Positions 1 to 10,995 are shown, counted from the first letter of the stretch. The stretch is 39,056 nt of DNA from Novosphingobium sediminis (GCF_007991615.1 NZ_BJYR01000004.1:1-39056), one strand, 5' to 3'. Notes: a model not told the origin generated them from the letters alone. Numbers and translations: made by a program.

Positions 1-35
1 CCCTTGGTGGTGCGCGCTCTCAGGCCCACCCCCAG

Positions 36-57
36 CCCCTCCCGCACGCGGGAGGGG
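36..57 (+). promoter_or_regulatory. Perfect hairpin containing the dnaG ribosome binding site
   Basis: A 10-bp perfect inverted repeat (CCCCTCCCGC at 36-45, GCGGGAGGGG at 48-57) ends six bases before the dnaG start codon. The 3' arm is purine-rich (GGGAGGGG) and is the only plausible Shine-Dalgarno sequence for dnaG, so the RBS would be paired when the hairpin forms. The GC-rich form also resembles the short palindromic spacers common between sphingomonad genes, so it may simply be an intergenic repeat that has come to serve as an RBS. Confidence 0.55.
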
Positions 58-62
58 AGCCG

Positions 63-1928
63 TTGAGCCTCACCCCCCAATGGCTTGATGAACTACGCGC
101 CCGTGTCTCGCTGTCCGCGCTGATCGGGCGCAGCGTTCGCGTCACCAAGGCGGGGCGCGAATTCAAGGCGTGCTGCCCGTTCCACAACGAGAAGACGCCC
201 AGCTTCACGATCAACGACGAGAAGGGCTTCTACCATTGCTTCGGCTGCGGCGCGCATGGCGATGCCATCCGCTGGATGACCGACCATCAGGGCCTGCCTT
301 TCCTCGATGCGGTCAAGGAACTCGCCGCGAGCGCGGGGATGGAAGTACCCGCCCCCGATCCCCGCGCCGCCCGCCGCGCCGAGGAGCAGAAGTCGCTCCA
401 CGACGTCATGGCGGCGGCGCAGGCGTTCTTCGTGAAGAGCCTTGCCGAAGATCAGGGTGCGCAGGCCCGCGCCTACCTCGCCTCACGCGGATTTCCAGCG
501 GGCATCGTCAAGGAATTCGGCTTCGGCTACGCGCCGGACAGCCGCACGGCGCTGAAGGAAGCGCTCTCCCAGTTCCCGGAGGCCATGCTGATCGAGGCAG
601 GCCTCAGGATCGTCGTCGAAGGCCGCGATCCCTACGACCGGTTCCGCGGCCGCCTCATGCTCCCCATCTGCGATCCGCGCGGGCGGGTGATCGCATTCGG
701 CGGGCGCATTCTCGACAAGACCAAAACCGATGCGCCGAAGTATTTGAATTCGCCCGACACCCCGCTCTTCGACAAGGGTCGCACGGTCTACAACCTCCAC
801 CGCGCATCCCCCGCCTCGCGCCAGTCCGGCCGCGTCGTGGTGGTCGAAGGCTACATGGATGTCGTCGCCCTTGCCGCAGCGGGCATCGGCGAAGCGGTTG
901 CTCCTTTGGGCACGGCGCTCACCGAAGACCAGATCGAGCGGCTCTGGCGCCTCGTCGAAACGCCGCTGCTGTGCTTCGATGGCGACGCTGCCGGCCAGCG
1001 CGCCGCCGCCCGCGCCATCGTCCGTGCGCTGCCGCTGCTGCGCCCGGGCCATTCGCTGCAGATCGCCGTGCTGCCAGCCGGGCTCGATCCCGATGACCTC
1101 ATCAAGCAGCGCGGCGCAGCGGCGATGGAAGAGGTGCTCGTTGCGGCACGGCCGATGGTCGAAGTGCTGTGGGACATAGAGCGCGCAGCGGGACCGGTGA
1201 CGACCCCGGAAGACAAGGCTGGCCTCAAGGCCCGGCTCATGGCCCATGTCGAAACGATCGGCGACAATGATATCAAAGGCCTTTATCGCCGCGCTCTGCT
1301 CGACCGGTTCGGCGAGCTTGCCTACCCGCAGCGCGAGCGTCCGGCCTTCCAGCCGGGGCAGCGCCGCAGCGGTCCGGGCGGCAAATGGCAGCCCGGTCCG
1401 CCGCCGCTGCCCGCCGCCGTCACAGCGCGCATGCAGGCCGTGGGAGAGCGCCGCCCGCTCCTTGCGGCTGTCCTCGCCGGCCTCATCGTCCAGCCGCGCG
1501 AGATCGCGCGCCACGCCGAGACGCTTGCCCGGATCGAGGTTCCCGATCCGGCACTCGCCGCGCTGCTCGATGCGCTTGTCGATCTTGTTCACGGCGGCGC
1601 GAATGGCAGCGGTCAGGCGCTTGAAAGCGCGGACGTTCTTCCCATATTGGCAAAACGGGGCCTAAGGGCGCCGCTGGCGGACGATTACGCCGGAATGCGA
1701 TTCGGTTTTCTGGACGGCAAGGCACCCGGTGCGGCGGAGGAACTCGCCGAAGCGGTCGATTTGCTGGTCGGACTTCCGGCCGTCGAAGCCGCGCTGGCAG
1801 AGGCCACGCGTCGGCATGAGGCGGAGTTTTCCGACGAAACCTTCGCCGAACAGCAACGTTTGCTGCAACGAAGGCTGGCGCTGCTGGCCCGGTTGGGGCA
1901 AATGGGCCGCACCCGCGCCGGGATGTGA
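63..1928 (+). CDS. dnaG: DNA primase DnaG
   Basis: This is the replicative primase, which makes RNA primers on single-stranded DNA at the fork in partnership with the DnaB helicase. The 621-residue length is normal for the family. The N-terminal CHC2 zinc finger is visible at residues 38-62 (CPFH followed by CFGC). The catalytic core follows, with a Toprim domain whose EGYMDV glutamate motif and DGDAAG aspartate motif lie near residues 262-310. The C-terminal part (about 450-620) is the less conserved helicase-binding region. The start is TTG at 63, chosen because MSLTPQWLDEL is the usual N-terminus and a GGAGGGG sequence lies just upstream. rpoD follows on the same strand after 45 bases, the classic primase-sigma70 arrangement. 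Confidence 0.97.
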   Translation: MSLTPQWLDELRARVSLSALIGRSVRVTKAGREFKACCPFHNEKTPSFTINDEKGFYHCFGCGAHGDAIRWMTDHQGLPFLDAVKELAASAGMEVPAPDPRAARRAEEQKSLHDVMAAAQAFFVKSLAEDQGAQARAYLASRGFPAGIVKEFGFGYAPDSRTALKEALSQFPEAMLIEAGLRIVVEGRDPYDRFRGRLMLPICDPRGRVIAFGGRILDKTKTDAPKYLNSPDTPLFDKGRTVYNLHRASPASRQSGRVVVVEGYMDVVALAAAGIGEAVAPLGTALTEDQIERLWRLVETPLLCFDGDAAGQRAAARAIVRALPLLRPGHSLQIAVLPAGLDPDDLIKQRGAAAMEEVLVAARPMVEVLWDIERAAGPVTTPEDKAGLKARLMAHVETIGDNDIKGLYRRALLDRFGELAYPQRERPAFQPGQRRSGPGGKWQPGPPPLPAAVTARMQAVGERRPLLAAVLAGLIVQPREIARHAETLARIEVPDPALAALLDALVDLVHGGANGSGQALESADVLPILAKRGLRAPLADDYAGMRFGFLDGKAPGAAEELAEAVDLLVGLPAVEAALAEATRRHEAEFSDETFAEQQRLLQRRLALLARLGQMGRTRAGM

Positions 1929-1973
1929 CAGGGGAGTCACCCTCCGCGCGCGCACAGATGGTACCGGGAATAG

Positions 1974-3983
<2,010 letters not shown>

Positions 3984-4005
3984 GACTGGTCAACAGACCT
4001 GCATG

Positions 4006-4035
4006 ACAAGGGCTCCGCTGCGGCGGGGCCCTTGT
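4006..4035 (+). terminator. Hairpin terminator after rpoD
   Basis: The arms 4006-4018 and 4023-4035 pair over 13 positions (ACAAGGGCTCCGC with GCGGGGCCCTTGT, one G-U) around a TGCG loop. Only a short T-containing stretch follows (CATTT). It lies between the convergent rpoD and DUF3237 genes, so it can serve both strands. Confidence 0.7.
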
Positions 4036-4045
4036 CATTTCGGAA

Positions 4046-4501
4046 CTATCCTACCCGATAAACCGCCAGCCGCACCGTGTTCCCGACCTTGCCGCCATCC
4101 GCGACGTAAATCGAGCGTGCGACCCACGCATAGTCCGGATGCCCGCTGTCCAGCCGGATCGCCGTGCGCATGTAGTATTCCGAAGGCGGCACCATTTCGC
4201 CGGCCGCGATCCGCGCGGCCACTTCGGGCGAAGCATGGCGGATGCCCTGGCTCACCACCTCGATGACCGCGCCATCGTCCGTTTCAATCGCATAGCGCGC
4301 GTCCAATTGCGCCACGCCGCCCGCCTGCACCGTCTGCCAATCCGCGCCGACATCGAGGATGCGCCCGTTGATCCGCGCGCCCGTCGCCGTACCGCCGACA
4401 ATCGGGATGATCCGCCGCGTGCCGGACAAAGCCGCGCCCATTTCATGCGGCGGCGAAAGTTCGACCACCAGATCGCAGACATGCTCCAGCGCTATCGTCA
4501 T
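4046..4501 (-). CDS. DUF3237 (UPF0311) family protein
   Basis: The protein has 151 residues, starting MTIALEHVCDLVVELSPP. The family is a small beta-barrel-like domain, and the visible hallmarks are GGTATGARINGRIL, GADWQ, the LDARYAIETDDGAVI strand pair and the C-terminal SEYYMRTAIRLDSGHPDYAWV..IYVADG block. No enzymatic role is firmly established. The ATG start overlaps the stop of the upstream FAD monooxygenase by four bases (ATGA), so the two are translationally coupled and probably act on the same substrate. Longer in-frame extensions upstream run through the monooxygenase in another frame and are not credible. Family assignment is by recognition of sequence pattern; the function is inferred from context only. 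Confidence 0.88.
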   Translation of the reverse strand: MTIALEHVCDLVVELSPPHEMGAALSGTRRIIPIVGGTATGARINGRILDVGADWQTVQAGGVAQLDARYAIETDDGAVIEVVSQGIRHASPEVAARIAAGEMVPPSEYYMRTAIRLDSGHPDYAWVARSIYVADGGKVGNTVRLAVYRVG

Positions 4502-5781
4502 GCCAAAACCCTCGCGCCCGCCGGCAAAGTCGGCGGCGCGGCATTCAGGTGCTCCTTCGCAAAGCCTGCCGCCTTCTGATAGGCCAGCATGAACGCCGCG
4601 CGTTCCTCCGCCGGGATCACCGCGTCGATATCGTCGAACCTCCCGCCGCAGCGCTCGTCGACCATGTTGAGCAAGCCAAACGGCCCCGCCCCCCGGTTGC
4701 GCATGGCCACCGCGCCGATGGGGCCGCACAGTTCGGCATCATAGGCCGCCAAAGCCCCAGCATTCACGCCCCGCTCCGTCATGATCCGTCCCAGCACCCG
4801 CCCGTCGATGATCGCCTGCGAAGCGCCGTTGGAGCCGGTCGGATACATCGGATGCGCCGCATCGCCGATCAGCGCCACCGGCCCGTCGACCCACGTCGAC
4901 AACGGATCGCGGTCGATCATCGGGTTCTCGTAAGCCACGTCAGACTTCGCGAGCAGCGCCGGAAGATCAAGCCAGTCATAGACGAAACCGTCGAACTCAT
5001 GCGCGAACTCCGACAGATCGACCGGCCGGAACCAGCCCGATTTCGTCCAGTCATGGCTAGCGTCATACGTCTGCTCGGCAATCCAGTTGATGTCCGCCAT
5101 GCCGTCCGCGTCGGGCTGCGAGATCGGATAGAGCACCACCCGGTGCCGGCTCGTCCCCAGCCCCACAAACGAGGAACCTGTCCTGATCGGCACGCCCCGC
5201 GCCGTACCGCGCCACATGATCGTCCCGCCCCAATGGATTGGCGGCTGATCGGGATGCATCTGCGCGCGGATCGCGGAATGGATGCCGTCCGCACCGATCA
5301 GCAGAGCGGCGTTCATCTCCACCGATGAACCATCCGCCCGCTCCACCAGCGCGGTAACGCTGCCATCGGCTTCCTTGCGATAGCCGTTCGCCCTGTGCCC
5401 CAGCAGCACCACCTCCGGCCCCAATCGCTCCAGCACCGTCCGATAGAGCAGCATGTGAAACTTGCCGCGATGCACCGCATATTGGTGCCAGCGATAGCCC
5501 GCGAGCTTCCCGCGCGGCTCGGCATAGATCTCCTTGCCGTTCAGCCCCACCAGCGCCCACTCGCGCGCCGGGATGCCCACCGCATCCAGTTCCGCCTCAC
5601 CGATACCAAGGTCTTCCAGTTCGCGCACGGCGTTGGGCTGAAGGTTGATGCCCACTCCCAGCGGCTTCAGTTCGCGCACGCTTTCCAGCACCGTGCAGCG
5701 CACGCCGATCTGGTGCAGCGTCAGCGCCAGCATCAGCCCGCCAATACCGCCGCCCGCGATCAAGACCTCGTTGTGGGCCAT
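4498..5781 (-). CDS. FAD-dependent monooxygenase / flavin-dependent oxidoreductase (PhzS-like)
   Basis: This 427-residue single-component flavoprotein belongs to the aromatic hydroxylase group. The N-terminal Rossmann FAD motif GGGIGG is at residues 11-16. The DG motif GADGIHSAIR, which contacts FAD and NAD(P)H, is in the middle. The GD motif GDAAHPMYPTGSNG, which binds the FAD ribityl chain, follows near 315. The best overall resemblance is to PhzS-type flavin-dependent oxidoreductases. The natural substrate cannot be read from the sequence. A TATAAC element on the minus strand (5796-5801) lies just upstream of the ATG and may be a -10 box. It is coupled by ATGA overlap to the DUF3237 gene, and an M28 peptidase lies 65 bases upstream on the same strand. 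Confidence 0.92.
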   Translation of the reverse strand: MAHNEVLIAGGGIGGLMLALTLHQIGVRCTVLESVRELKPLGVGINLQPNAVRELEDLGIGEAELDAVGIPAREWALVGLNGKEIYAEPRGKLAGYRWHQYAVHRGKFHMLLYRTVLERLGPEVVLLGHRANGYRKEADGSVTALVERADGSSVEMNAALLIGADGIHSAIRAQMHPDQPPIHWGGTIMWRGTARGVPIRTGSSFVGLGTSRHRVVLYPISQPDADGMADINWIAEQTYDASHDWTKSGWFRPVDLSEFAHEFDGFVYDWLDLPALLAKSDVAYENPMIDRDPLSTWVDGPVALIGDAAHPMYPTGSNGASQAIIDGRVLGRIMTERGVNAGALAAYDAELCGPIGAVAMRNRGAGPFGLLNMVDERCGGRFDDIDAVIPAEERAAFMLAYQKAAGFAKEHLNAAPPTLPAGARVLA

Positions 5782-5846
5782 GCACTTTCCCGAATGTTAT
5801 ACTCCATAGCGCCGCTACAAGCACGGCCCCGGCGTTGCAATGGCCC

Positions 5847-7532
5847 TCACTTGTCTGCGCTATAGGCCGGAACGGTACCCGCCAGCGGATCAAGCCGCAC
5901 TGTCAGCGCCGTGCCCACCGCGCCGATCAGCAACACCGCCGCCACCAGTCGCGCCGTGCGCGCCGGAATGGCTTCCCACAGCGGCAACAGACCCAGCGCC
6001 ATCAGCGCCAGCGGGAGCGCCGCCGCCATCGGCATGTTCGGCCCCACCCCCTGCATCACGAAATGCGCCAGCGAGATGAGGTAGCCCAGCATCGGCACCG
6101 CCAGCACCGCCGCGACAATCCGCGCCGCAATCCCCTCGCCCGCTGCCAGCGCCAGCGCGGTCAGCATGACCGGCAGGATCACGACATAGGCCGCCGTCGG
6201 CGCCAGCGCCTGCCCGATCAGACCCAGCGCGAAGAGCGGCACGGCCGCGCCCACCAGCCCTGCCGGTTTCGCCTTCCACGCCCCCAGCGTCAGCAGCAAC
6301 GCCGCAAGCCCGCCTGCCAGCGCCATCACTTCCAGCCGCGGAATTGCTGCCAACCGGTCGTAGTAGTTGGGCTTGACTGTCCCCAGCGAAAGCTGGTTCA
6401 CCGCCCACAGCACAAGACCCGCCAGCACGATCAGAGCCAGCATCCGCCCCGCACCTGCCAGACCGGCGCTCCAGCCGCCCCCACGCCGTGCGGCAAGGCT
6501 CAGCCCCGCAGCGGCCACCGCCAGCATCCCCCAGCCAGCCCACGCTGGGTAGACCAGCAGGAACCAGCCGAACACATCGAAGAACACCACATCCGCTGCC
6601 TTGCCCGGCAGCGGCTCGGCCACCAGCAAGGCGCGGGTCAGATCAAGCACTTGCGCGCCCATGTCCTGCAGCGCGCCCTGATCGAGCGCCTCGGGTGTCG
6701 CTTTGGGCGAGTGATAAAGCTGCGGCCGCCCGATGAATGCGAAGTTGTAGCCGGTCCAAGGCCCCCCACGCGTTTCGGAAAGATCGGTGTCGTTCGGCAG
6801 CACCTTGTAGATGAACACCGCGAGCGAAGAACCGCCCGGCCGCGCAATCGACCCTGCCGCGCGCGCGATCGCCGAGCCGTTGTCGGCCGACGTTTCGAAC
6901 AGCGTCGTCCGCCCCCCGCCGCCGCGCGCCTCGACATTGATGACCGCGCCGACATGGCCCCGCAGCGGATCGCTCGTGAAGAATTGGTGCGCCCCGTCGA
7001 GCCCCAATTCCTCGCCATCGGTGATGAGCACGATGAGGTCGCGCGCCGGCTGCCCTGCGGCACGGACCGCGCGCGCCGTCTCCAGCAGCGCCGATACGCC
7101 CGCCGTATCATCCGCAGCACCCGGTGATCCGCCGACGGTATCATGGTGCGCCATCAGCAAGACGGCCGGAAGCGACCGGTCCCTGCCGGGCAGCACGCCG
7201 ATGACATTGGTCAGCGATGGCGCCGGATCATCCTTGCCGCTCCACCAGGCGAGCCGCTTGGCGCTCTCCTGCGGCGCGGTGAACCGGCTTTCGGATACCG
7301 TCATGCCCAGCGCCCCCATGCGCCGCGCAATATGCGCCCGCACCGCCGCGTTTTCGGGCGAGGCTGCAAGGTGCGGCCGCGCGGCAATCGCGCGGACATC
7401 GGCCATCGCCCGCCCGGCGGCAAAGACGGACGGCGGCGCATCGGCGCCCAGCGGCGCGGGCGGTGTGGTCGCCCGGATCCCCAGCAAGACGCCAAGGACA
7501 AGTGTCGCCAGCAGGATCAGCCGTTTGCTCAT
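5847..7532 (-). CDS. M28 family metallopeptidase with C-terminal membrane domain
   Basis: This is a 561-residue zinc aminopeptidase-type protein. It begins with an uncleaved or cleaved signal/anchor (MSKRLILLATLVLGVLLGI). The M28 catalytic domain shows the metal-binding series in order: MAHHDTVGGSPGAADD (His and bridging Asp), DGEELGLDGA (Glu-Glu), VINVEARGGGG and a late YHSP histidine. The C-terminal half (from about residue 315) contains about eight hydrophobic segments, so the peptidase faces the periplasm while anchored in the inner membrane. I chose the ATG at 7532 because GGGAGGGAGAG lies just upstream; a start 87 bases earlier would put a charged stretch before the signal. Substrates are unknown. 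The domain order resembles the membrane-anchored Fxna/ERMP-like M28 peptidases. Confidence 0.9.
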   Translation of the reverse strand: MSKRLILLATLVLGVLLGIRATTPPAPLGADAPPSVFAAGRAMADVRAIAARPHLAASPENAAVRAHIARRMGALGMTVSESRFTAPQESAKRLAWWSGKDDPAPSLTNVIGVLPGRDRSLPAVLLMAHHDTVGGSPGAADDTAGVSALLETARAVRAAGQPARDLIVLITDGEELGLDGAHQFFTSDPLRGHVGAVINVEARGGGGRTTLFETSADNGSAIARAAGSIARPGGSSLAVFIYKVLPNDTDLSETRGGPWTGYNFAFIGRPQLYHSPKATPEALDQGALQDMGAQVLDLTRALLVAEPLPGKAADVVFFDVFGWFLLVYPAWAGWGMLAVAAAGLSLAARRGGGWSAGLAGAGRMLALIVLAGLVLWAVNQLSLGTVKPNYYDRLAAIPRLEVMALAGGLAALLLTLGAWKAKPAGLVGAAVPLFALGLIGQALAPTAAYVVILPVMLTALALAAGEGIAARIVAAVLAVPMLGYLISLAHFVMQGVGPNMPMAAALPLALMALGLLPLWEAIPARTARLVAAVLLIGAVGTALTVRLDPLAGTVPAYSADK

Positions 7533-7664
7533 GTTCTCTCCCTCCCGCCGTCGCGGTTCGCGCACAGCCAAGCCTGATCGGAAGAATTGTGCAAGGTGAA
7601 TACCCCGCGCGACCGGCATTGCGGCTGAACGATCAGCCTCGGCGTTGTTATTATTCTTCCTAAT

Positions 7665-7681
7665 ATTGCACTTAAGGCAAT
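7665..7681. promoter_or_regulatory. Inverted repeat ATTGC-N7-GCAAT between divergent genes
   Basis: A 17-bp dyad, ATTGCACTTAAGGCAAT, lies in the 231-base gap between the divergent M28 peptidase and rpiB. The spacing is that of a dimeric winged-helix regulator site. The surrounding 40 bases are unusually A+T-rich for this genome. No partner regulator is visible nearby, so this is a candidate only. Confidence 0.3.
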
Positions 7682-7763
7682 CACTCGGACTGGCAATGCC
7701 GGGCCAACCCTCCTAAAGCGCTCGTTCCGACGAATCCTTCCGCTGCAGGACCACACGCCCCCC

Positions 7764-8201
7764 ATGCGCATTGCCATTGCCTCGGACCACGCCGCGTTCG
7801 ATCTCAAGGCCGAACTGGTCGCCCATCTCGCCAGCCTTGGCCATGACGTGCTCGATCTCGGGCCGGACAGCACCGCCAGCGTCGATTATCCCGATTACGG
7901 TTACAAGCTCGCCGAAGCTGTTGCCTCCGGCGCGGCGGAGCGCGGGGTCGCGCTGTGCGGTTCGGGCATCGGCATCTCGATCGCGGTGAACCGCCACCCG
8001 GCGCTGCGCTGTGCCCTTGTCAGCGAACCGCTGTCAGCCGCGCTCAGCCGCTCGCACAACAATGCCAACGCCATTGCCATGGGCGCCCGGATCATCGGCC
8101 CCGAAATGGCCAAGGCCTGCCTCGAGGCTTTCCTCGCTGGCGAATTTCTCGGCGGCCGCCACGAAGGCCGCGTCGCCAAGCTTTCCTCCCCCGCCCTCTG
8201 A
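7764..8201 (+). CDS. rpiB: Ribose-5-phosphate isomerase B
   Basis: The enzyme interconverts ribose-5-phosphate and ribulose-5-phosphate in the non-oxidative pentose phosphate pathway. The 145-residue RpiB/LacA-type protein shows the N-terminal [11 protein letters not shown] motif (substrate-binding Asp-His). It also has [12 protein letters not shown] and the active-site strand [17 protein letters not shown], with the catalytic cysteine in LCGSG. The [18 protein letters not shown] phosphate-binding segment is complete. It starts at ATG 7764 behind a weak purine stretch. glyA follows 14 bases after its stop, and rpiB-glyA-nrdR is a recurrent gene order in alphaproteobacteria. Confidence 0.96.
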   Translation: MRIAIASDHAAFDLKAELVAHLASLGHDVLDLGPDSTASVDYPDYGYKLAEAVASGAAERGVALCGSGIGISIAVNRHPALRCALVSEPLSAALSRSHNNANAIAMGARIIGPEMAKACLEAFLAGEFLGGRHEGRVAKLSSPAL

Positions 8202-8215
8202 AAGGAGCCCAGCCG

Positions 8216-9526
8216 ATGAACATTGCAGCCCCCGCGCAGGAAATCCGCAAAGCCGGCTTCTTCACCGAACACCTCGAAGCTGCCGATCCCGAAGTCTACG
8301 CCGCGATCCGTGGTGAACTTCACCGCCAGCAGACCAAGATCGAACTGATCGCGTCCGAGAACATCACCAGCCTCGCCTGCCTCGAGGCGGCTGGCTCGGT
8401 GTTCACCAACAAGTACGCCGAAGGCTACCCCGGCAAGCGCTACTACGGCGGCTGCGAATATGCCGACGTCGTGGAAACGCTGGCGATCGAGCGCGCGAAG
8501 AAGCTGTTTGGCTGCGAATTCGCCAACGTGCAGCCCAATTCGGGCAGCCAGATGAACCAGGCCGTGTTCCTCGCCCTGCTCCAGCCGGGTGACACGTTCA
8601 TGGGCCTAGATCTCAATTCGGGCGGCCACCTCACCCACGGCTCGCCGGTCAACATGAGCGGCAAGTGGTTCAAGCCGGTCGCCTACGGCGTGCGCCGCGA
8701 AGATCACCAGATCGACATGGACGCGGTCCGCGCCACCGCGCATGAGCACAAGCCCAAGCTGATCATCGCGGGTGGCACCGCCTATTCGCGCGTGTGGGAT
8801 TGGGAAGCCTTCCGCACCATCGCGGACGAAATCGGCGCCTACCTGCTGGTTGACATGTCGCACATCTCCGGCCTCGTCGCCGGCGGTGCGCATCCCTCGC
8901 CGATGCCGCACGCCCACGTCGTCACCACCACCACGCACAAGTCGCTGCGCGGCCCGCGCTCGGGCGTGATCCTGACGAACGACGAGGCGCTGGCCAAGAA
9001 GATCAACATGGCGGTGTTCCCCGGCATGCAGGGTGGCCCGCTCGTCCACATCATCGCCGCCAAGGCCGTCGCCTTCGCCGAAGCGCTGAAGCCCGAGTTT
9101 TCGGCCTATGCGCATCAGGTTGTCGCCAACGCCCGCGCGCTTGCCGCCAGCCTGCAGGAAGCCGGCCTCGGCATCGTTTCGGGCGGGACGGACAACCACT
9201 CGATGCTCGTCGATCTCACGCCCAAGGACGTGACCGGCAAGGCCGCCGAGAAGGGCCTCGACCGTGCGTGGCTCACCTGCAACAAGAACGGCATCCCGTT
9301 CGACACGCGCTCGCCTTTCGTCACCTCGGGCATCCGCCTCGGCACCCCCGCCGGCACCACCCGCGGCTTCCGCGAGGATGAATTCCGGCAGATCGGCAAG
9401 CTGATTGCCGAAGTGGTGGACGGCCTCTCGCGCAATGGCGACGAGGGCGACGGTCAGGTCGAACAGGCCGTTCGTGCCAAGGTCGAAGCGCTCTGCGCGC
9501 AGTTCCCGATCTATCCGGAGCTCTGA
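8216..9526 (+). CDS. glyA: Serine hydroxymethyltransferase
   Basis: This PLP enzyme converts serine plus tetrahydrofolate to glycine plus 5,10-methylene-THF, feeding one-carbon units to purines, thymidylate and methionine. It has 436 residues. The family landmarks are present: [11 protein letters not shown] near 42-52, the [12 protein letters not shown] block, [12 protein letters not shown], and the PLP lysine in [14 protein letters not shown] (Lys242). The ATG at 8216 has AAAGGAG nine bases upstream; a much longer in-frame extension overlaps rpiB and is rejected. It lies in a tight run with rpiB before it and a 67-residue membrane protein two bases after it. Confidence 0.98.
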   Translation: MNIAAPAQEIRKAGFFTEHLEAADPEVYAAIRGELHRQQTKIELIASENITSLACLEAAGSVFTNKYAEGYPGKRYYGGCEYADVVETLAIERAKKLFGCEFANVQPNSGSQMNQAVFLALLQPGDTFMGLDLNSGGHLTHGSPVNMSGKWFKPVAYGVRREDHQIDMDAVRATAHEHKPKLIIAGGTAYSRVWDWEAFRTIADEIGAYLLVDMSHISGLVAGGAHPSPMPHAHVVTTTTHKSLRGPRSGVILTNDEALAKKINMAVFPGMQGGPLVHIIAAKAVAFAEALKPEFSAYAHQVVANARALAASLQEAGLGIVSGGTDNHSMLVDLTPKDVTGKAAEKGLDRAWLTCNKNGIPFDTRSPFVTSGIRLGTPAGTTRGFREDEFRQIGKLIAEVVDGLSRNGDEGDGQVEQAVRAKVEALCAQFPIYPEL

Positions 9527-9528
9527 TA

Positions 9529-9732
9529 ATGGCTGACAACAACGATCTTCTCGGACGCGCCACCGAAGAAATCAGCGGCATGGCCAAGCAGGGCATGGAA
9601 CATCCGTCGACCAAGCCGGTGTTGATTGGCGCCGGCGTCGGCGCGGTGGCGGGCGCGCTCCTGCCGTTCGTATCGCTGCCGCTCGGCCTCATCGCGGGTG
9701 CCGGCATCGCACTCTACCAGCGGATCAAGTAA
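9529..9732 (+). CDS. Small conserved membrane protein between glyA and nrdR
   Basis: A 67-residue protein begins two bases after the glyA stop and ends 12 bases before nrdR, so it must be part of the same operon. The first 28 residues are polar (MADNNDLLGRATEEISG..). Residues about 29-63 are hydrophobic and rich in Gly and Ala (VLIGAGVGAVAGALLPFVSLPLG with a following LIAGAGIALY), enough for one or two membrane helices in a glycine-zipper style. The C-terminus is QRIK. I do not recognise a characterised family. The tight spacing and codon use like its neighbours argue that it is a real gene. Confidence 0.8.
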   Translation: MADNNDLLGRATEEISGMAKQGMEHPSTKPVLIGAGVGAVAGALLPFVSLPLGLIAGAGIALYQRIK

Positions 9733-9744
9733 GCTCACCGCCGG

Positions 9745-10221
9745 ATGCGTTGCCCGTTCTGCGCTCATGAGGAAAGCCAGGTAAAGGACAGCCGGCCGAG
9801 CGAGGATAACACCTCGATCCGCCGGCGCCGCCAGTGCGAAGGCTGCGGCGCGCGCTTCACCACGTTCGAACGCATCCAGCTGCGCGAAGTCATGGTGCTC
9901 AAGGCGGGCGAACCGGGCGGAGAGCCTCGCCGCGAACCCTTCGACCGCGCCAAGATCGAACAGTCCGTCGCGCTCGCCTGCCGCAAGCGCCCGGTCAGCC
10001 CCGAACGCATCGAACGCCTCGTCTCGGGCATCCAGCGCCAGCTCGAAACGCTGGGCGATGCCGAAGTGGAAAGCCGCCAGATCGGCGAAATGGTGATGGA
10101 AGGCCTGCGCCAGCTCGATAGCGTCGCCTACATCCGCTTCGCCAGCGTCTACCGCGATTTCACCGAAGCCCGCGATTTCGAAGAATTCGCCAGCTCCGTA
10201 CGTGAGGTGGGTCACAAGTGA
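9745..10221 (+). CDS. nrdR: Transcriptional repressor NrdR
   Basis: NrdR senses dATP/ATP through an ATP-cone and represses ribonucleotide reductase genes. The 158-residue protein has the N-terminal zinc ribbon [14 protein letters not shown] with the second [13 protein letters not shown] half (four cysteines at residues 3, 6, 31 and 34). The ATP-cone follows from about residue 47 (VMVLKAGE.....[19 protein letters not shown]). Residues [15 protein letters not shown] form its usual end. Its TGA stop overlaps the GTG start of the methyltransferase gene. Confidence 0.97.
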   Translation: MRCPFCAHEESQVKDSRPSEDNTSIRRRRQCEGCGARFTTFERIQLREVMVLKAGEPGGEPRREPFDRAKIEQSVALACRKRPVSPERIERLVSGIQRQLETLGDAEVESRQIGEMVMEGLRQLDSVAYIRFASVYRDFTEARDFEEFASSVREVGHK

Positions 10222-10970
10222 CAACCACCGCATCCGGCACCGCATCCGGCACCGCATCCGGGCCGGTCATTGTCCTTGTCCGCCCGCAGCTGGGCGAGAA
10301 CATCGGCAAGGCCGCACGCGCCATGCTGAACTTCGGCCTCACCCGCATGCGCCTCGTCGCCCCGCGCGATGGATGGCCCAATCCGAGCGCGGGCCCCGCC
10401 GCTGCTGGCGCGGACATCGTGCTCGCGCAGGCCGAAGTCTACGATACCCTTGCTGAGGCCGTCGCCGATTGCGCGCACGTCTACGCCACCACCGTGCGCA
10501 AGCGCGGCGTCACCAAGCCCGTCCTGACTCCAGAGGAAGCGGCGAAGGAAACCGTGAGCGCCGTGGGCGGCACCGCCTTCGTGTTCGGCCCCGAACGCTC
10601 CGGCCTCGAAACCGATGACGTTGCGCTTGCCCGCAGCATCATCACCGTGCCGATCAACCCCGAATTCGGCTCGCTCAATCTCGCGCAGGCGGTGATCCTG
10701 TGCGCCTACGAATGGTCGAAGCACGCCGCGTCCGGCCTTGCCCAGCCGCCAGCCGAAGAGATCCTCCCCCCTGCCCCGCAGGAAGAGCTCGAAGGCCTGA
10801 TCGCCCAGATCACCGAGCACCTCGAACCGCGCGACTACTTCAAGCCGCAGGGCCGCGCACATGCCACCCGGCTCAACTTGCGCAACATCCTGACCAAGCC
10901 CGCGTGGAACCACCTCGAGGTGCGCACCATGCGCGGCGTCATCACCGCCCTCATGCGCACCCCGCGCTGA
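10218..10970 (+). CDS. SpoU/TrmJ-family RNA 2'-O-methyltransferase
   Basis: This 250-residue SPOUT-class methyltransferase probably methylates a tRNA ribose (TrmJ type, position 32) using SAM. Motif 1 is [26 protein letters not shown]. The knotted SAM-binding C-terminal part shows VFGPERSGL and [23 protein letters not shown]. The start is GTG at 10218, overlapping the nrdR stop as GTGA. This gives a 15-residue low-complexity leader ([14 protein letters not shown]) before the family core, encoded by a 12-bp tandem repeat. The C-terminal 60 residues form the helical extension typical of TrmJ. TrmJ versus another SpoU member is the main uncertainty. Confidence 0.9.
   Translation: MTTTASGTASGTASGPVIVLVRPQLGENIGKAARAMLNFGLTRMRLVAPRDGWPNPSAGPAAAGADIVLAQAEVYDTLAEAVADCAHVYATTVRKRGVTKPVLTPEEAAKETVSAVGGTAFVFGPERSGLETDDVALARSIITVPINPEFGSLNLAQAVILCAYEWSKHAASGLAQPPAEEILPPAPQEELEGLIAQITEHLEPRDYFKPQGRAHATRLNLRNILTKPAWNHLEVRTMRGVITALMRTPR
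10227..10262 (+). repeat. Three-copy 12-bp tandem repeat in the methyltransferase N-terminus
   Basis: The unit ACCGCATCCGGC occurs at 10227-10238 and 10239-10250, and as ACCGCATCCGGG at 10251-10262. It encodes T-A-S-G repeats ahead of the conserved core. The length is a multiple of three, so copy-number slippage would keep the frame. Confidence 0.9.
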
Positions 10971-10995
10971 GGCGGCTGGAATCGCCACTCCCGCC

